DNA of 64,000 nt, taken from contig NC_052621.1 in assembly GCF_016545825.1 (NCBI RefSeq), positions 1,078,199 to 1,142,198 of the forward strand, written 5' to 3'. Positions 46,581 through 57,540 of the stretch are shown here, one piece after another (the stretch's first letter is position 1; each line of letters begins with the position of its first letter). The notes below the pieces were generated by a model. The model was not told where the DNA came from. It worked only from the letters and a program-made list of their open reading frames with translations, and did not search any database. The translations under genes were made by a program, and so were the position numbers. Origin of the DNA: Eucalyptus grandis. Its lineage: Eukaryota > Streptophyta > Magnoliopsida > Myrtales > Myrtaceae.

Positions 46581-47635
46581 TGCTAAGAAAACTTCTACCA
46601 AGTTTTGAAGTTAACAAAACTTTCTTATTCTTGTTCTTGTTCTTATTCTGAAGAATAGTAGACTTCTGAAGTCATATCACAGACTATTATCAAAGTCTAT
46701 TTGTTCTAGAGGTCTTTCTCACTCTAACGCAATCCAGACTGAAACCAAGTCCATAACGAATAAAATCAGAATTAGATTTATTGATCTTGCAACAAGGATT
46801 CAGTATGAACATAATAGGGATTTATTCGTTAATATATGGCTTTCTTATGAAGAATCTCATTTACTTTTTATAAATGTATTGATGGAATCAATCACAAATT
46901 GATAAAATTAATCTTGAAGACAAGTTCCTTTTTGGGAAGCATCTACTTATGAAAACTAAGATTTCGATTGTATGGGCGACCAGAATTAATGGATTTTCAT
47001 CTCAATCTTCAAACGGCTACAAGATTTCCTTAATAGATTATGTTTAACAGATTGATTGGAAGAAATTCCTCTGGAAAATGCCAACGGCAAATAAGGCGTG
47101 AAGGAATATTTAAGGAGGTCATTCTATCTATTTGATAGATGGTGTGAAAATTGAAATTTCAAAATCTGAAGTTTTTCCAACCACTTATTCTTCAACGATA
47201 ACTCTTATAAATTGTATTCAAGAGAGAAAATCACAAGAGTGACTTAGTGAAAGAAAAAGAAATCTACCACTGAGTGTTTGCACTTGAAATATTGTTCTTC
47301 TCTATTGATACTTTAGTAAATTTCAATAAGAAGGCTGCCAGTGTGGAAGAGTTAACGTAGGCTTGATTTAAGCCGAATCACTATAAATCTTATATGCAAT
47401 TTTCTCTTTCCTTAACTATTTTCAATGTTATATGTTGCACCATGTTTTTAAGTATTGCAAAAACTATTTCATCTCTCATCTGATTCTGAATTTCACTAGA
47501 AGTCCGGTGGCTTGTTTAATCAGACTTTGATACTTTTTAGACTTTGTTCGTAACTTATTTTATTTCACATTTATTTGTCAAGGTTTATTTTAAACACCTA
47601 TTCACCCCCTCTAAGTGTTAGTACTAGCATTTTCA
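46581..47635 (+). repeat. 3' LTR of the complete Sirevirus-like element
   Basis: TGCTAAGAAAACTTC to CTAGCATTTTCA, 1055 bp, preceded by the purine tract ATTGGGAGAT. It pairs with 28072-29140 and is followed by the duplicated AGATA. The first bases differ slightly from the 5' LTR (TGCTAAG versus TGTTGAG). Confidence 0.92.
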
Positions 47636-47692
47636 AGATATAATTTAGATATTTTTTTTTATAAAAAAATTATCCATATCTCTTAGGATCAC

Positions 47693-50600
47693 TATGACAT
47701 CCCAGATTTTTAGTCTCGTTTTCTGCTGAATAAATCGGACATTTCATTGACATGCCTATAGGGCTGTTCTTAGAGCTGATCACTCTTGAAATAACTAGAC
47801 TATTTAAGGAAGCTATTAAAGAATTTTAAGGCAATAGACTTGATAATTCGACTAGGAATCGACTTCTCAACCGTGTTCTACTTTAGATGCCATTACGGCA
47901 CAGTTAAAAATCAATTTGAGATCAGATATGGGTCTGTTCAACTGAGATGTGTGAGTAATCATGAGTGACACCACTAAATTGGAAAATTCTCATCGACCAG
48001 CCCTAAACTGATTCTTTTGTCATTTTGATATCCCGTGTCCGTATCTAAATCCTCGAAATTTTCACGACAATCGAGAATCATTTATGTGTTGAGTGGGTTC
48101 ATTGTGGCTCAAAGAAAATCGACCACGGGTCATTGCACTAAAAATCTCTAAAAACTATCTGGTAGCCTAGATCATGCTAAAAATGCACCAAATGGAAATT
48201 AACCGCAAATTTAAGTCCGATTTCAGAAATTGAAGATCCCGTCATGTCACAATAAATTCTAGAAACATTAACTCGGTCTCAGAAGATTTTTCTGCAACCC
48301 GAGACTTTTTGGGAAAGAGTCAGCACATGATTGTTTTTGTTTAGAAAAGGCCGGGGATTATTTTTGATTGAAAAATTGGGATGCGAGATGGATTCATTGG
48401 TGAGAAAAATTATCAATTTGATAATTGAGGTACCAATTGAATTTGTAAAGGCCATATGGGATTGAATGAAAGAGGAAATCAAGACCAATTGAAGCCATGT
48501 CCTTCAAAATTCGTGTGCCCCCTTCCCCCTAGCCATTTTGGACCATTTGGCATGTCCAAGATGAAGCCTTGGTGGCCTAATGGAGGCCAAGGGAGTATTC
48601 ATGGCCTAGGATGGTCAAAGGAGACAAGTATGTGGAAGATAAGGGTAAGTGGAGCCCCTTGGTCCCCTTCATCCCTATCCTCTCTCCCTCACCTCAACCA
48701 GCAGCTTCTTCTCTCTCCCCCTCCTCTCCATTTTCGAACCACCACCAGCAAGAAGGACCACCGGAGCAGCCAGCAAGCCGCCAGTCGCGCCACCACCTCG
48801 CCACTCACTGCCTTCTGTCGGCCCGTTATTGCTCCGCCTCCACCGTGTGACTCACACCGTCCCAACCTTCTGCTGTGTCCCAGCAATCCCTCCAAGCAAC
48901 CCAAGCCATTGCCGGAGCTCCCATCATCGCCGATTTGCCCCAATTTGACCTCCACAACTCATCCCTAGTCCATTGCCACCTCAACCAACACCAAACCAAC
49001 TTTAATTTCTTCTGTTTTGCAGCTATATCAGAGGAGAATTTTATGGGTTTTCAGCAAGTTTCTAGGTTTGATTTGAGGTGGTTCTAAGCCTCAAAGCCTA
49101 GACCCGCCTTTGGAAAAATTGGTCCCCATCGCATTCTCGACATTTCGATCCGAACGGATTGTTAAACGGGTGAGTTTTCCTCACTAATCCCTTATTAGTA
49201 TGCTAATGATTCTTAGGGGTTGATTAGATTTAATTAAGTGCAATTAGATGGATAGATTAAATTAGAGTAATTAAATTAGAGACTTATTAATGCATGTTTG
49301 GCAAATGGTTTAGGTCCTAGTATTTATTGAACGGGTCTCGATAATTTTCTGGGCTCGTCTCAGCTTCCAATTAGGCATTACAAGCCTAAATTGGATTTAT
49401 TGCATTTATTCAAATAATTTCCATAATTATTTATTTTTCGAAAATTAGGCAGGGATAGCTGACGACCGGAATTTTATGTTGATTATCGTGGTGTAGTCTG
49501 TTTATTTATTTAAGCGTTGATTTGTGCTAAATTGAATTAAATATAATTTTAGGATTTTATTCCTAAGTTATTCAATTTCAGAAATTGATTGAAAATTGAT
49601 CGAGCGGGGATCTATAGCGCCAATAATGTTTTGATGGGTTATATATAAAGTGAAAGAAAAGAATATCGTATTACGTGGCTCTGAAAGCAAGAAGGTCATC
49701 GTGGAGAATGCACGTGACCTATGGATTTAATATAAAGTAATGAGAAAGAGAGTCGTAATACATGGCTCGGAGACCTAGAGTGTCATCCTGGAGAATGCAC
49801 ATAACTCGTTGATTAAATAAATCACCTGTGGATAGCACGTGGCTCAGTGATTAGTACGTCATTTTAGAGATTGCACGTGGCTCAGTGATTTGGTATATCA
49901 CCTTTGATAATGCATGTGGCTCGGTAAAAAAGTACATCACCTTAGAGAATGCACGGGGCTTGGTGATAAAACATGTCGCCTTAGAGAATGCACGTGGCTC
50001 GGTGACAAAGTATGTCACCTTAGAGAATACACGTGGCTTGGTGACTAGATATATACTATTGGGGAAAATGAATAGTATGGATTAAAATGATCGGAAAATA
50101 GTCTGAATGACTTGTAATCGACTAGGTTGATTGATCAATGATTTGATCCGATGCTCTGAATTGATGTGGTTCCTGTATATATGATATATACAGACTTGTA
50201 GGAATGGAACTAAGGCCAAGGTAAGTCCTCTGACTTGTGTTATGCTTAGGTGGCCTTTAGAGTGTATTTGCATCCTAATCGGGTATTAGGGGATAGAACT
50301 TGCTAAGACGTAGTCTCATCCCGGTTGTGGGACAACATTTTAGGTCCCTAGATGACAACACATCCACCTCCTCGTCCTCCCATGCATTTCGGTATACCCG
50401 AAGAAGTCACCGAGATAGAAACTCACTTCCCGATACACCCTCACCTGGAAGGACTAGAATACGTTTTAGTTAAGTCGACTGTCTGGGTTGATGTGGGTAA
50501 AGATGCCTTGAGGCCCCACAAGTATCGGTCGTAGTATCATGAATAATATGATGGGTGAAGGGAAGGTCCCATGCCAGAGGGTGATGTACCTCTGTTCGTT

Positions 50601-51075
50601 TTAAAGGAAGCATTCGGAGAAGAGGCTGTGGACCTGAAGGACGGAGCGAGAACTGATGCCAAAGACCCTAAACTCGAGAGCGTCCCCAACTCTCCCAAGC
50701 AATCAGCAGTAGACTCTAGCTGGAGTACGCCATAAGAAGAGGTTGATCAAGAAGAGGTGTACCCAGAAGAGAACTGGGAGAAGGAACCCGAGGAGGAGGA
50801 ACCCAAGGAAGAAGAACTCGAAAAGGAAGACCCTGATGAAGAACTAGAGGAGGAGTCCAAGGAGGATCTCGAGGATGACCCGGAGACCCAGGTGAAGACT
50901 GAGACCTCACCCTATTTTGCAAACCCTGAGAGTGAACTATTATAAGATAGATCAGGTTCTTGTTAATAGTATTGTAATATATACTATGCGTTAGGGTCGG
51001 CGATGCGTCCTAGGACATCGCTATTAATCGACCAAAGAGAGGGATGGGTACGTGCCCGAGGATCGGGGCGTGACA
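47693..51075 (+). repeat. Large solo LTR, 3.4 kb, TSD ATCAC/ATTAC
   Basis: It begins TATGACATCCCAGATTTT (TG mutated to TA) and ends GATCGGGGCGTGACA. Flanks ATCAC (47688-47692) and ATTAC (51076-51080) differ by one base. It lies in the old copia LTR remains. The interior has a Pro/Ser-coding GC-rich block (48456-48968), a 39-bp minisatellite, an acidic-residue-coding block (50757-50945), and the family terminus GAGGATCGGGGC. None of these shows a known domain, and I do not call genes. Confidence 0.82.
49670..50055. repeat. 39-bp minisatellite inside the solo LTR
   Basis: Units around CACCTTAGAGAATGCACG-TGGCTCGGTG repeat at 49899, 49938, 49977 and 50016, an exact 39-bp step, with more diverged units to the left. 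Because 39 is a multiple of three, the plus strand stays open as a 13-residue repeat (YITLENARGLV). That explains the ORF at 49885-50085 without a gene. Confidence 0.88.
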
Positions 51076-51080
51076 ATTAC

Positions 51081-51205
51081 TTATATATTTCTCTTTAATT
51101 GTACATTATCTTAGATAGTCATCTAGATTCATGTACTCTTTTTCTTACATATTGAAATATACAAAAATTTCACAATTGTTTCTTTGGTTTTTATATTTTT
51201 GTGAT
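51081..51205 (+). repeat. Right piece of the old copia LTR
   Basis: TTATCTTAGATAGTCATCTAGA, or in shorter terms ATTATCTTAGATAGTCATC, matches TTATCTAAGATAATCATC in the LTR at 52548. CAAAAATTTCACAATTG matches GCAGAAATTCCACAATT. It continues the LTR begun at 28012. Confidence 0.55.
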
Positions 51206-51617
51206 GCGTGACTAGAATGAAGGGGTGAGAAATTCATTTTTGAGCTAGTGTCTTAAGGATAGAGTGTGTAGATAAATGTTTTTTTGGATGAGGAAGATGG
51301 AATGTGTTGTTTTCTATTAAAATTGGAACTTGCTGGAATTGTGTAATTGAAGCCAAATGGAGTGTTTTATGAATGAAATGAAGTTAGGATAGATGTAGCT
51401 CAACACCAAGGCCTAAAGAAACAATCCACTGGCCAAGGATAAATAACTTAAAGTTCACCACCATACAAATGGATAAAGAACTGAATTTTGATGGAAATTA
51501 CTCACTTCAAAAGGAAATATCATATATTGCAAATTAGGTCCATCTTAAATATGAAATTACATTTCTATTTATAACCATACTAAGACATTGTACTAAGACT
51601 CTCATAATAAATGCCAG

Positions 51618-51876
51618 CATACTTTACTTTCTTACACTTCAGCCTAGTAGTGAAGACTAGCTCCCACTCTTTTTCAAACTTGCAATAAAGATTCTCTGAT
51701 AATCTAACCTTGCATTAAAGACTCTAACGTAAGAAGACAAGCTAAGCATACTCTACATTCTTACACTTCAGCCTAGTAATGAAGACTAGCTCCTCACTCG
51801 TTCAAACTTGCAACTAAGACTCTTTGACATCCTAGCCTTGTATTAAAGACTCTCTAATGTCAAAAGACAAACTAAG
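51618..51876. repeat. 129-bp tandem duplication
   Basis: Unit 1 (51618-51746) and unit 2 (51747-51876) both read CATACTYTAC, TTACACTTCAGCCTAGTA, GAAGACTAGCTCC, CAAACTTGCAA, AAAGACTCT and end GACAARCTAAG. Differences are scattered and few. Confidence 0.88.
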
Positions 51877-52187
51877 AACACTAGAGCAATTAAGACATAA
51901 GAAGACAAATAAAGCACACCAAATAGAGGGAACACATCCATCGCTTCCTCAACCTTGCATTTAAGGCAACAATCATCAACAAATGCTTTCTTGTGTGCCC
52001 TAGAGCCATTGGACCATGTTGAGGATGAATTTGCTATGTGTTTCCATGATTGCCGAGTTGGCTTGATGCATTGATGAAGCTTGAGTTTGGATGGCTAGGT
52101 AATTATTGGAAGATTTAAGTTTTGATACTCCTGCATCACTTTGAATCAAAGTTAGACGATCTTGAAGTGCACCAGGTACACATCACA

Positions 52188-52202
52188 CGCGCGCGCGCGC
52201 GC
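52188..52202. repeat. CG dinucleotide tract
   Basis: Fifteen alternating C and G bases, preceded by CACA. This is unusual in plant DNA, where CpG is usually depleted. It has potential for left-handed DNA. Confidence 0.9.
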
Positions 52203-52547
52203 ACAAGAGTGCAAACCTCAAATATCGTGTCATTTCCTTGGTATCATTGTTTGTTATGTTCAATGGTATCGTCAGATTCTATGTTAGTCTATTTTGTTGT
52301 CACATAGCTTGCACAACATTTGGGGCAACCTGTTGTGACCACCAGTCTCCTGCTTCAACGACAGCCTTCTACCATGATGATAACCTCCTAAATGTAGCTT
52401 GTATTCTAGGCATGACAACCCATAATAGGTAAGCAACCAAGTCAATGTTAACTAGATCTCTCCTCAGCACATTAAATTGCACTGATGTTTTTCGAGTAAT
52501 TATTTTTAGCAAAACTGAAGTTGACTTCTATGCACCTTGAGTTTGAG

Positions 52548-52779
52548 AAGGATATTAGAAATAATTAAATATCAAATGTTAGAGGTAATTAGGATATATC
52601 TCTTGATTTTTTATATATCTTAGGATTGCGTATATATTACCCTTTGATTGTGCATATCTTTGATTGATATGTTATCTAAGATAATCATCTAATATAGTTT
52701 ATAAATAGGCTCACTGCTCTACTTTTATACACATCAAATATGCAGAAATTCCACAATTCTCTATTCTGCTCGTTTCTGA
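52548..52779 (+). repeat. Old copia LTR copy (3')
   Basis: It starts TATTAGAAATAATTAAATATC after the purine-rich CTTGAGTTTGAGAAGGA and ends TTTCTGACA, about 232 bp. The purine tract is in the usual place before a copia 3' LTR (CTTGAG...GAG). The diverged partner is split between 28012 and 51205. Confidence 0.55.
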
Positions 52780-52805
52780 CACCTAGACCCCTGGAATGCC
52801 AAAAG

Positions 52806-53092
52806 TTGGCACAAAAGAACATTTAAGTGCCAAAATCGGAGCAAAATGGATTACTTAAATGCCACCGGTTAGAAAATCAAGCCAAAATACTAACGTGGCA
52901 ATTTTCTAGCAAGCTACGCACAAAACGACGTTGTTTTTGTATGCTGATGTGACTAAACAGTGTCAAAACAACATTGTTTTGGTATAATTCGAATTTTAAT
53001 ATAATAATTAATTAAGTGGCACTTTCGTAAGTTTTTGTACTTAAGTGGCCCTTTGTGTTAACTTTTGGCACTTGAAGCGTTCTTTTGTCACT
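52806..53092. mobile_element. Small TIR element with AAGTGCC repeats
   Basis: The left end GCACAAAAGAACATTTAAGTGCC pairs with the other-strand right end GACAAAAGAACGCTTCAAGTGCC (given in short: ACAAAAGAAC and AAGTGCCAAAA are shared). The interior has AAACGACGTTGTTTT and its partner AAAACAACATTGTTTTG. It is non-coding, 287 bp, resembling the element at 18397 in motif content but not clearly the same family. No TSD was found. Confidence 0.6.
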
Positions 53093-53855
53093 TGTTTCTT
53101 ATCTTTTTTGAGATTTTCTAACTGTATTTCTTTTATCAAAGTAAAATAGTAAAATATGATGCTTGCATATAAGAACCGCTTTTTCTTTTGCTTTTTTTGT
53201 TCTTATGAGTTGCAAGAAGAACAGAAGAACCGCTTTAGTATAAGCCTTGGTGCAATTTACCTAGAGAGGAGATGATGTATGTACTATTCAATAGTTAGAC
53301 TTCATGGTAATAAATAAGCACACGCATGACCTGAACCTCTTGGCTGGCGAGAGGAAATTAGGTCCGGCGGATGGGCATAAAACCCAACAACGGCGGAAAA
53401 ATAAGCTCAGTTTCATCACAACCTAGCCCTTGGGCATCGGTCGCGGCGGCGGAAAGGTTGGAACACGAGAGGCAAGAAAATATTGCATCATTTTTATATC
53501 ATGCCAATCAAACCAATTTGGAACAAGCGAGTATTGCCAGACGACCCATTTTATTAATAGTTGAAATAGTTTTGGTACACATGATTTACAATTCATGTAA
53601 TAACATCACGAAGAGACAGAGAGATGGGATCGGATCCCATTAAAATGGATAAATAGACGACCATCTTATTCCAAGAAAAGACTAGCTCTACGTTGCGGTG
53701 CATCAGCATCCAAATCGATACCATCGCCCACAGGTTATTGAGACGGCATATTAAACGAAACTAAACGGAAGCACGAAAAACCAAACGCGAATCGCCCGGC
53801 GACGGTAAGTGTCTTCATCAGGTCTCCCCCAAAACGGACGGAAAGCGAAGAAGAA
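53093..53855 (-). other. Region downstream of the laccase
   Basis: It probably includes the 3' UTR. No canonical AATAAA was found on the minus strand close to the stop. A plus-strand open frame (53371-53643) shows no known motif and is not called. Otherwise nothing is recognised. Confidence 0.4.
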
Positions 53856-53986
53856 TCAACAAGGTGGCATGTCGGGTGGTGGCGACAGCAAGTGGGTGTT
53901 CGGGGGAACTCCATTCCTCACGATGAACGCCGTGTCCATGCCCCATGTCAGGTCCCGCTCTATGTGGCAGTGCATGAACCACACTC
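53856..53986 (-). pseudogene. Laccase last exon with copper motif L4
   Basis: 131 bp after the acceptor GGGCAG. It encodes [33 protein letters not shown] and SPPPDMPPC, with TGA at 53856-53858. The HCH motif holds the type 1 copper Cys and the trinuclear-site His residues; Met in WGM is near the axial position. The upstream intron is 192 bp. Confidence 0.93.
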
Positions 53987-54178
53987 CTGCCCATTTTTGT
54001 CACAATCAGTTCCAGTAATTTTCTATCTAGGCAATAGATATCTGTATAAATTGCTTTGTTTGACATTAATTTAAGCATAGGTTAAAAGACACAAGCACGG
54101 AAAAGAATATAGGGCCGAGATAATACCAATAGATATTAACACATATAAAGCCTTAGTCAAACATTAGTTCAAACTCAC

Positions 54179-54416
54179 CAGGATTGTCCACCCTGAATCT
54201 GATCGTAGTCCACCCGTTCTTCGGCACGGCAATGGTGTTCTGCAAAGGTGGATCCACCAGATTATAATTCAAAGGATCCTTCTTGAGGTCGAAGTTCCCA
54301 AATCCCCAACCAACGACATAAAAGCTATATCCATGCAGGTGGATCGGATGATCAGTCCCGGCCTCCAAGTTCGTCCCTTGGAAAACGAGGTCCACGGTCG
54401 AGTTGTACTTCAGTAC
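54179..54416 (-). pseudogene. Laccase long exon, 3' part with copper motif L3
   Basis: It resumes in frame after the insertion with [18 protein letters not shown], then [34 protein letters not shown] and [12 protein letters not shown], ending at the donor CCTG before GTGAGT. Counting the target duplication once, the two parts of this exon sum to 945 bp, a multiple of three. Confidence 0.93.
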
Positions 54417-54730
54417 CGTTGGGATTAACGGATCCCCGAAAACCGAATTCGACACTAAATCGAACCCCTAAAGCAATGCGGAAGACAAGCCCGGGAAAAA
54501 CACGTATCACCGATCCTAAAGCACACCACGGATTCGAGCGTACCTTGTTAGCCACAGATTAGACACCGACGCCGATAAGAGGAAGAGAATCTGGCCCTGT
54601 TCGATCCGATGACGCCTTGAAGGGAAGGAAAATGTTGCCGGAGCTTACTGTTTTTCTTTTTCTTTCTTTGGAGAGAGAGAGAGCGTGAGAAGAAAAAGAC
54701 ATACGTTCGCTTTCTGTTTTCCAACAGGTG

Positions 54731-54774
<44 letters not shown>

Positions 54775-54871
54775 TACGTCCCTCCATCCACGGGCCCTAT
54801 TCCCGTGGGCTGGGCTTTTTGGGCCCAACTTAGGTGGACGGGCCTTAAGCCCATCGCTAATAAAACATTCA
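54417..54871 (-). repeat. 3' LTR of the copia element
   Basis: 455 bp. On the minus strand TGAATGTTTTATTAG to AATCCCAACG; the last base pair of the expected CA is mutated. It contains a (CT)n tract of about 36 bp at 54735-54770 and an upstream-type TATAAAAG on the minus strand. The adjacent minus-strand purine tract GAGTGGGAGA lies at 54872-54881. Confidence 0.92.
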
Positions 54872-55915
54872 TCTCCCACTCGCACATGGTGGGCCGAACA
54901 TGGATTCTCTTTACCTCTCTTCAACATTCATACCGGTGAATAATCCGTGCGACCAGCATACTTTGAGAGCTCGTTGCTATACATCTGTTAGGAATATATA
55001 GCAGCTCATAATGGGTGTCTCACTCTGAGTAGATTTAGTATGCAGTACTCTAGATCGATTGATCACATTTATATCTCTCTTGATCTCTTTTAAACAATGA
55101 TACATATATTGTATTCACAATTATAATTATCACAAAGACAGTCATAATTGGTCGACCAGTGAATACAAATCTACAATGTGATTCTCGAAAATCGATCTTC
55201 CTCTTTCCTTCAAACTCTCAATTTCAATTCAGCTTGCTTTTCTAGAAATGTCCCATTAGATCGAATCAACTCATGACCATTTGCAACATCCTAAGATAGC
55301 AAACACTAAATAGAAATCTTGAGAATAAGTAAAAGTCATGAGGGGACAAAAAATTTGAGGAACTCTTTTCCTCAAGAGTCTCACACGTCATAAAAGTTGA
55401 GATCAAACTTTTTGCCACTCTTATTGGTCGGCTCATGCATATGTAATATGAAATACGTATTATGGTATTAACTCCTTTCCCATTGAGCGTATGTCTACAC
55501 CTTTCAATACCGTACAGATGATAGTTCAGACATACCCAATGTCTAACTTGAGTTGTATCTACTCATTTACAAAATTCATCCGAACTCACATCTGGCATCT
55601 TAGACAGATAAAGCAAAATATGTGGGGTATTTTACTTTCGGACATAGTAAGTATTATGTCATCATCTTAACACTCAGTTAAGGCGACATACGTATTTTTA
55701 AGCTTGAGCTCTTGATTATTACCTAGATAATAAGCTTAAAAACAGTCTCATCTCTATTTTATCACACATTAAATAGAGGCGATTACCCGTGTAAGTGGGC
55801 TAATCTTTTATCTGTCCAACATACTTCCTTAACTTAAAGTAATGCACTAAGCATTAAGATGCATAAAGATCAAACAAAAATTCATAAGCATTAATAATGA
55901 AACAACACTAGTTCA
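54872..55915 (-). other. 3' non-coding region of the copia element
   Basis: About 1 kb between the pol end and the 3' LTR. It is AT-rich, contains no recognisable domain, and ends in a purine tract GAGTGGGAGA directly before the LTR. Confidence 0.6.
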
Positions 55916-57540
55916 TAAATGTGAACAACTCAGGGAAATTACAATCCAAGACATCGACTCTACGCAATCCTAGAGATTTTACATGACCACAAAACACATC
56001 TCTAGGTATTGGCTTTGTCATAGGATCTGCTACCATTCTATGCGTAGATATGTACTATAAGTTCACATCCTTTCGTGCAACCATATCCTTGACAAAGTTA
56101 TACTTGGTATCTATATGTTTGGTCCTGCCATGATATTTTGGATCTTTGGTGTACGCTATAGCTGCTTGGCTATCACAGTTAACCAACAATGGATTCGCAA
56201 CTTTCTCATTAACACCTAAATGATCCAAAAATCTCTTAAGCCAAACTCCTTCTTGTACCACTGCAGATAATGCCACAAACTCAGCTTCCATCGTGGACAA
56301 GGCTATACACGTTTGCTTCTTACTGCTCCATGATATGGCGCCATTGTTCGAAGAAAGCAAATCCCGAGGTAGATTTTCTTTCATCTAAATCTCCTCCCCA
56401 ATCAGCATCTGAATAGCCTTCAAGTCGCAGATCCTCTCCTTGGTAATTCAACTTGAAATCAGCAGTTCCCTTCAGATACCTCAGTATTCTCTTAACGGCC
56501 TTCCAATGTGCTGGACCTGGATTGGATTGGTATCTACTCACCATTCCAACTACAAAACATATGTCGGGTCTTGTACACATCATAGCGTACATCAAGCTCC
56601 CAACAGCACTAGCATAAGGAACATGTTTAATTTGTTCCTTCTCTTGTGGAGTCCTTGGACACGTCTATGGCTCAATCCTTCACCTTTTGCAATAGGAGTG
56701 TCTATGGGTTTACAATCTTGCATACGAAATCGTTCAAGAACCTTATTTATATAGGTTTCTTGCGAAAGAGATAACGATCTCTTCGAACGATCTCTTGAAA
56801 TCTTAACTCCAAGAATGTATGCAGCCTCACCCATATCCTTCATCTTAAAGTTGGAAGACAACCAACTCTTGACAAGTATTAACAAACTCCATATTGCTTC
56901 CGGCAATCAGTATATCATCAACATATAATGATATGATCACAAATTGATTTTTTGATCTTTTGATATATACACAATGATCATCATCAATCATCGTAAAATC
57001 ATATGCCATTATGGCATTATGAAAGCGTATATACCATTGTCTTGATAACTGCTTAAGACCATATATCGACCTCAAAAGTCGACATACCTTTTCTTCTTGG
57101 CCTTTCACTATGAAACCAGCAGGTTGTTCCATATATATTTATTCATCTAATTCTCCATTGAGGAAAGCAGTCTTTACATCCATCTGATGTAACTCAAGAT
57201 CCATACTAGCTACTATTGCCAGAATAATGCGAATTAAGGTAAATCTCACTACAGGAGAAAACGTATCTTCATAATCAATTCCTTCCTGTTGATTATACAC
57301 CTTCGCCACAAGGCGAGCCTTATGCCTTTCTATCAAGCCATCAGCCTTTCGCTTTATTTTGAGAACCCACTTGTTCCCAATAGCTCTACGTCCTTTTGGA
57401 AGATCAACCAGTTCCCAGACTTGGTTTGATTTCATTGACTCATTTTCCTCTTCCATTGCATGAATCCATTTTTCCTTACTAGGGCAATTCAGAGCCTCAT
57501 TAATATTTCTTGGCTCATCCTCATCTTGTGGAGCAATCAT
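55916..57540 (-). pseudogene. copia RT and RNase H
   Basis: RT: VWELVDLPKGRRAIGNKWV, RLVAKVYNQQEGIDYEDTFS, MDVKTAFLNGELDE, then a stop, IYMEQPAGF, and the catalytic SLYVDDILIAG. After a frameshift near 56880: MKDMGEAAYILGVKISRDR. After another shift near 56660: MYAMMCTRPDICFVVGMV and GYSDADWGGDLDERKSTSG. Another shift near 56360, then SKKQTCIALSTMEAEFVAL, DSQAAIAYTKDP and HIDTKYNFVKD. RNase H ends after a further stop with MVADPMTKPIPRDVF. The motif order is of the Tnt1/Tork type. Confidence 0.93.

Larger units (their letters stand above)
28072..47635 (+). mobile_element. Complete but nested Sirevirus-like copia element, 19.6 kb, TSD AGATA
   Basis: Both outer ends are defined: the 5' LTR starts at 28072, the 3' LTR ends at 47635, and AGATA is perfectly duplicated at 28067-28071 and 47636-47640. 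Between them are a primer site, gag with a CCHC knuckle, protease, integrase, RT, RNase H, ORF3, two purine tracts and the 3' LTR, in Sirevirus order. Subtracting the inserted LTRs (3.1 kb and 6.7 kb) leaves about 9.7 kb, a usual Sirevirus size. All frames carry stops. LTR divergence looks substantial, so the insertion is old. Confidence 0.93.
51206..52547. other. Unassigned sequence between two old LTR copies
   Basis: It may be the shrunken interior of the old copia element, but I found no primer site and no pol motif. It contains a ~129-bp tandem duplication and a CG microsatellite, listed separately. No gene is supported. Confidence 0.4.

Noticed and set aside
48456..48968. 170-codon Pro/Ser-rich plus-strand ORF
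   Set aside because: It falls inside a solo LTR bounded by a TSD. The text is low complexity with no conserved motif.
49885..50085. Regular repeats that might suggest a CRISPR array or a repeat protein
   Set aside because: The 39-bp units are contiguous without unique spacers and sit in a plant LTR. The open frame results from a period divisible by three.
50757..50945. Acidic 62-codon ORF (Glu-rich)
   Set aside because: Purine-rich tract inside the solo LTR; no homologous gene recognised.
53371..53643. 90-codon plus-strand ORF downstream of the laccase
   Set aside because: No recognisable motif, and it is antisense to the probable laccase 3' UTR.
54548..54943. ORFs with long Arg-Glu or Ser-Leu repeats
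   Set aside because: They are translations of the CT/GA microsatellite in the LTR.
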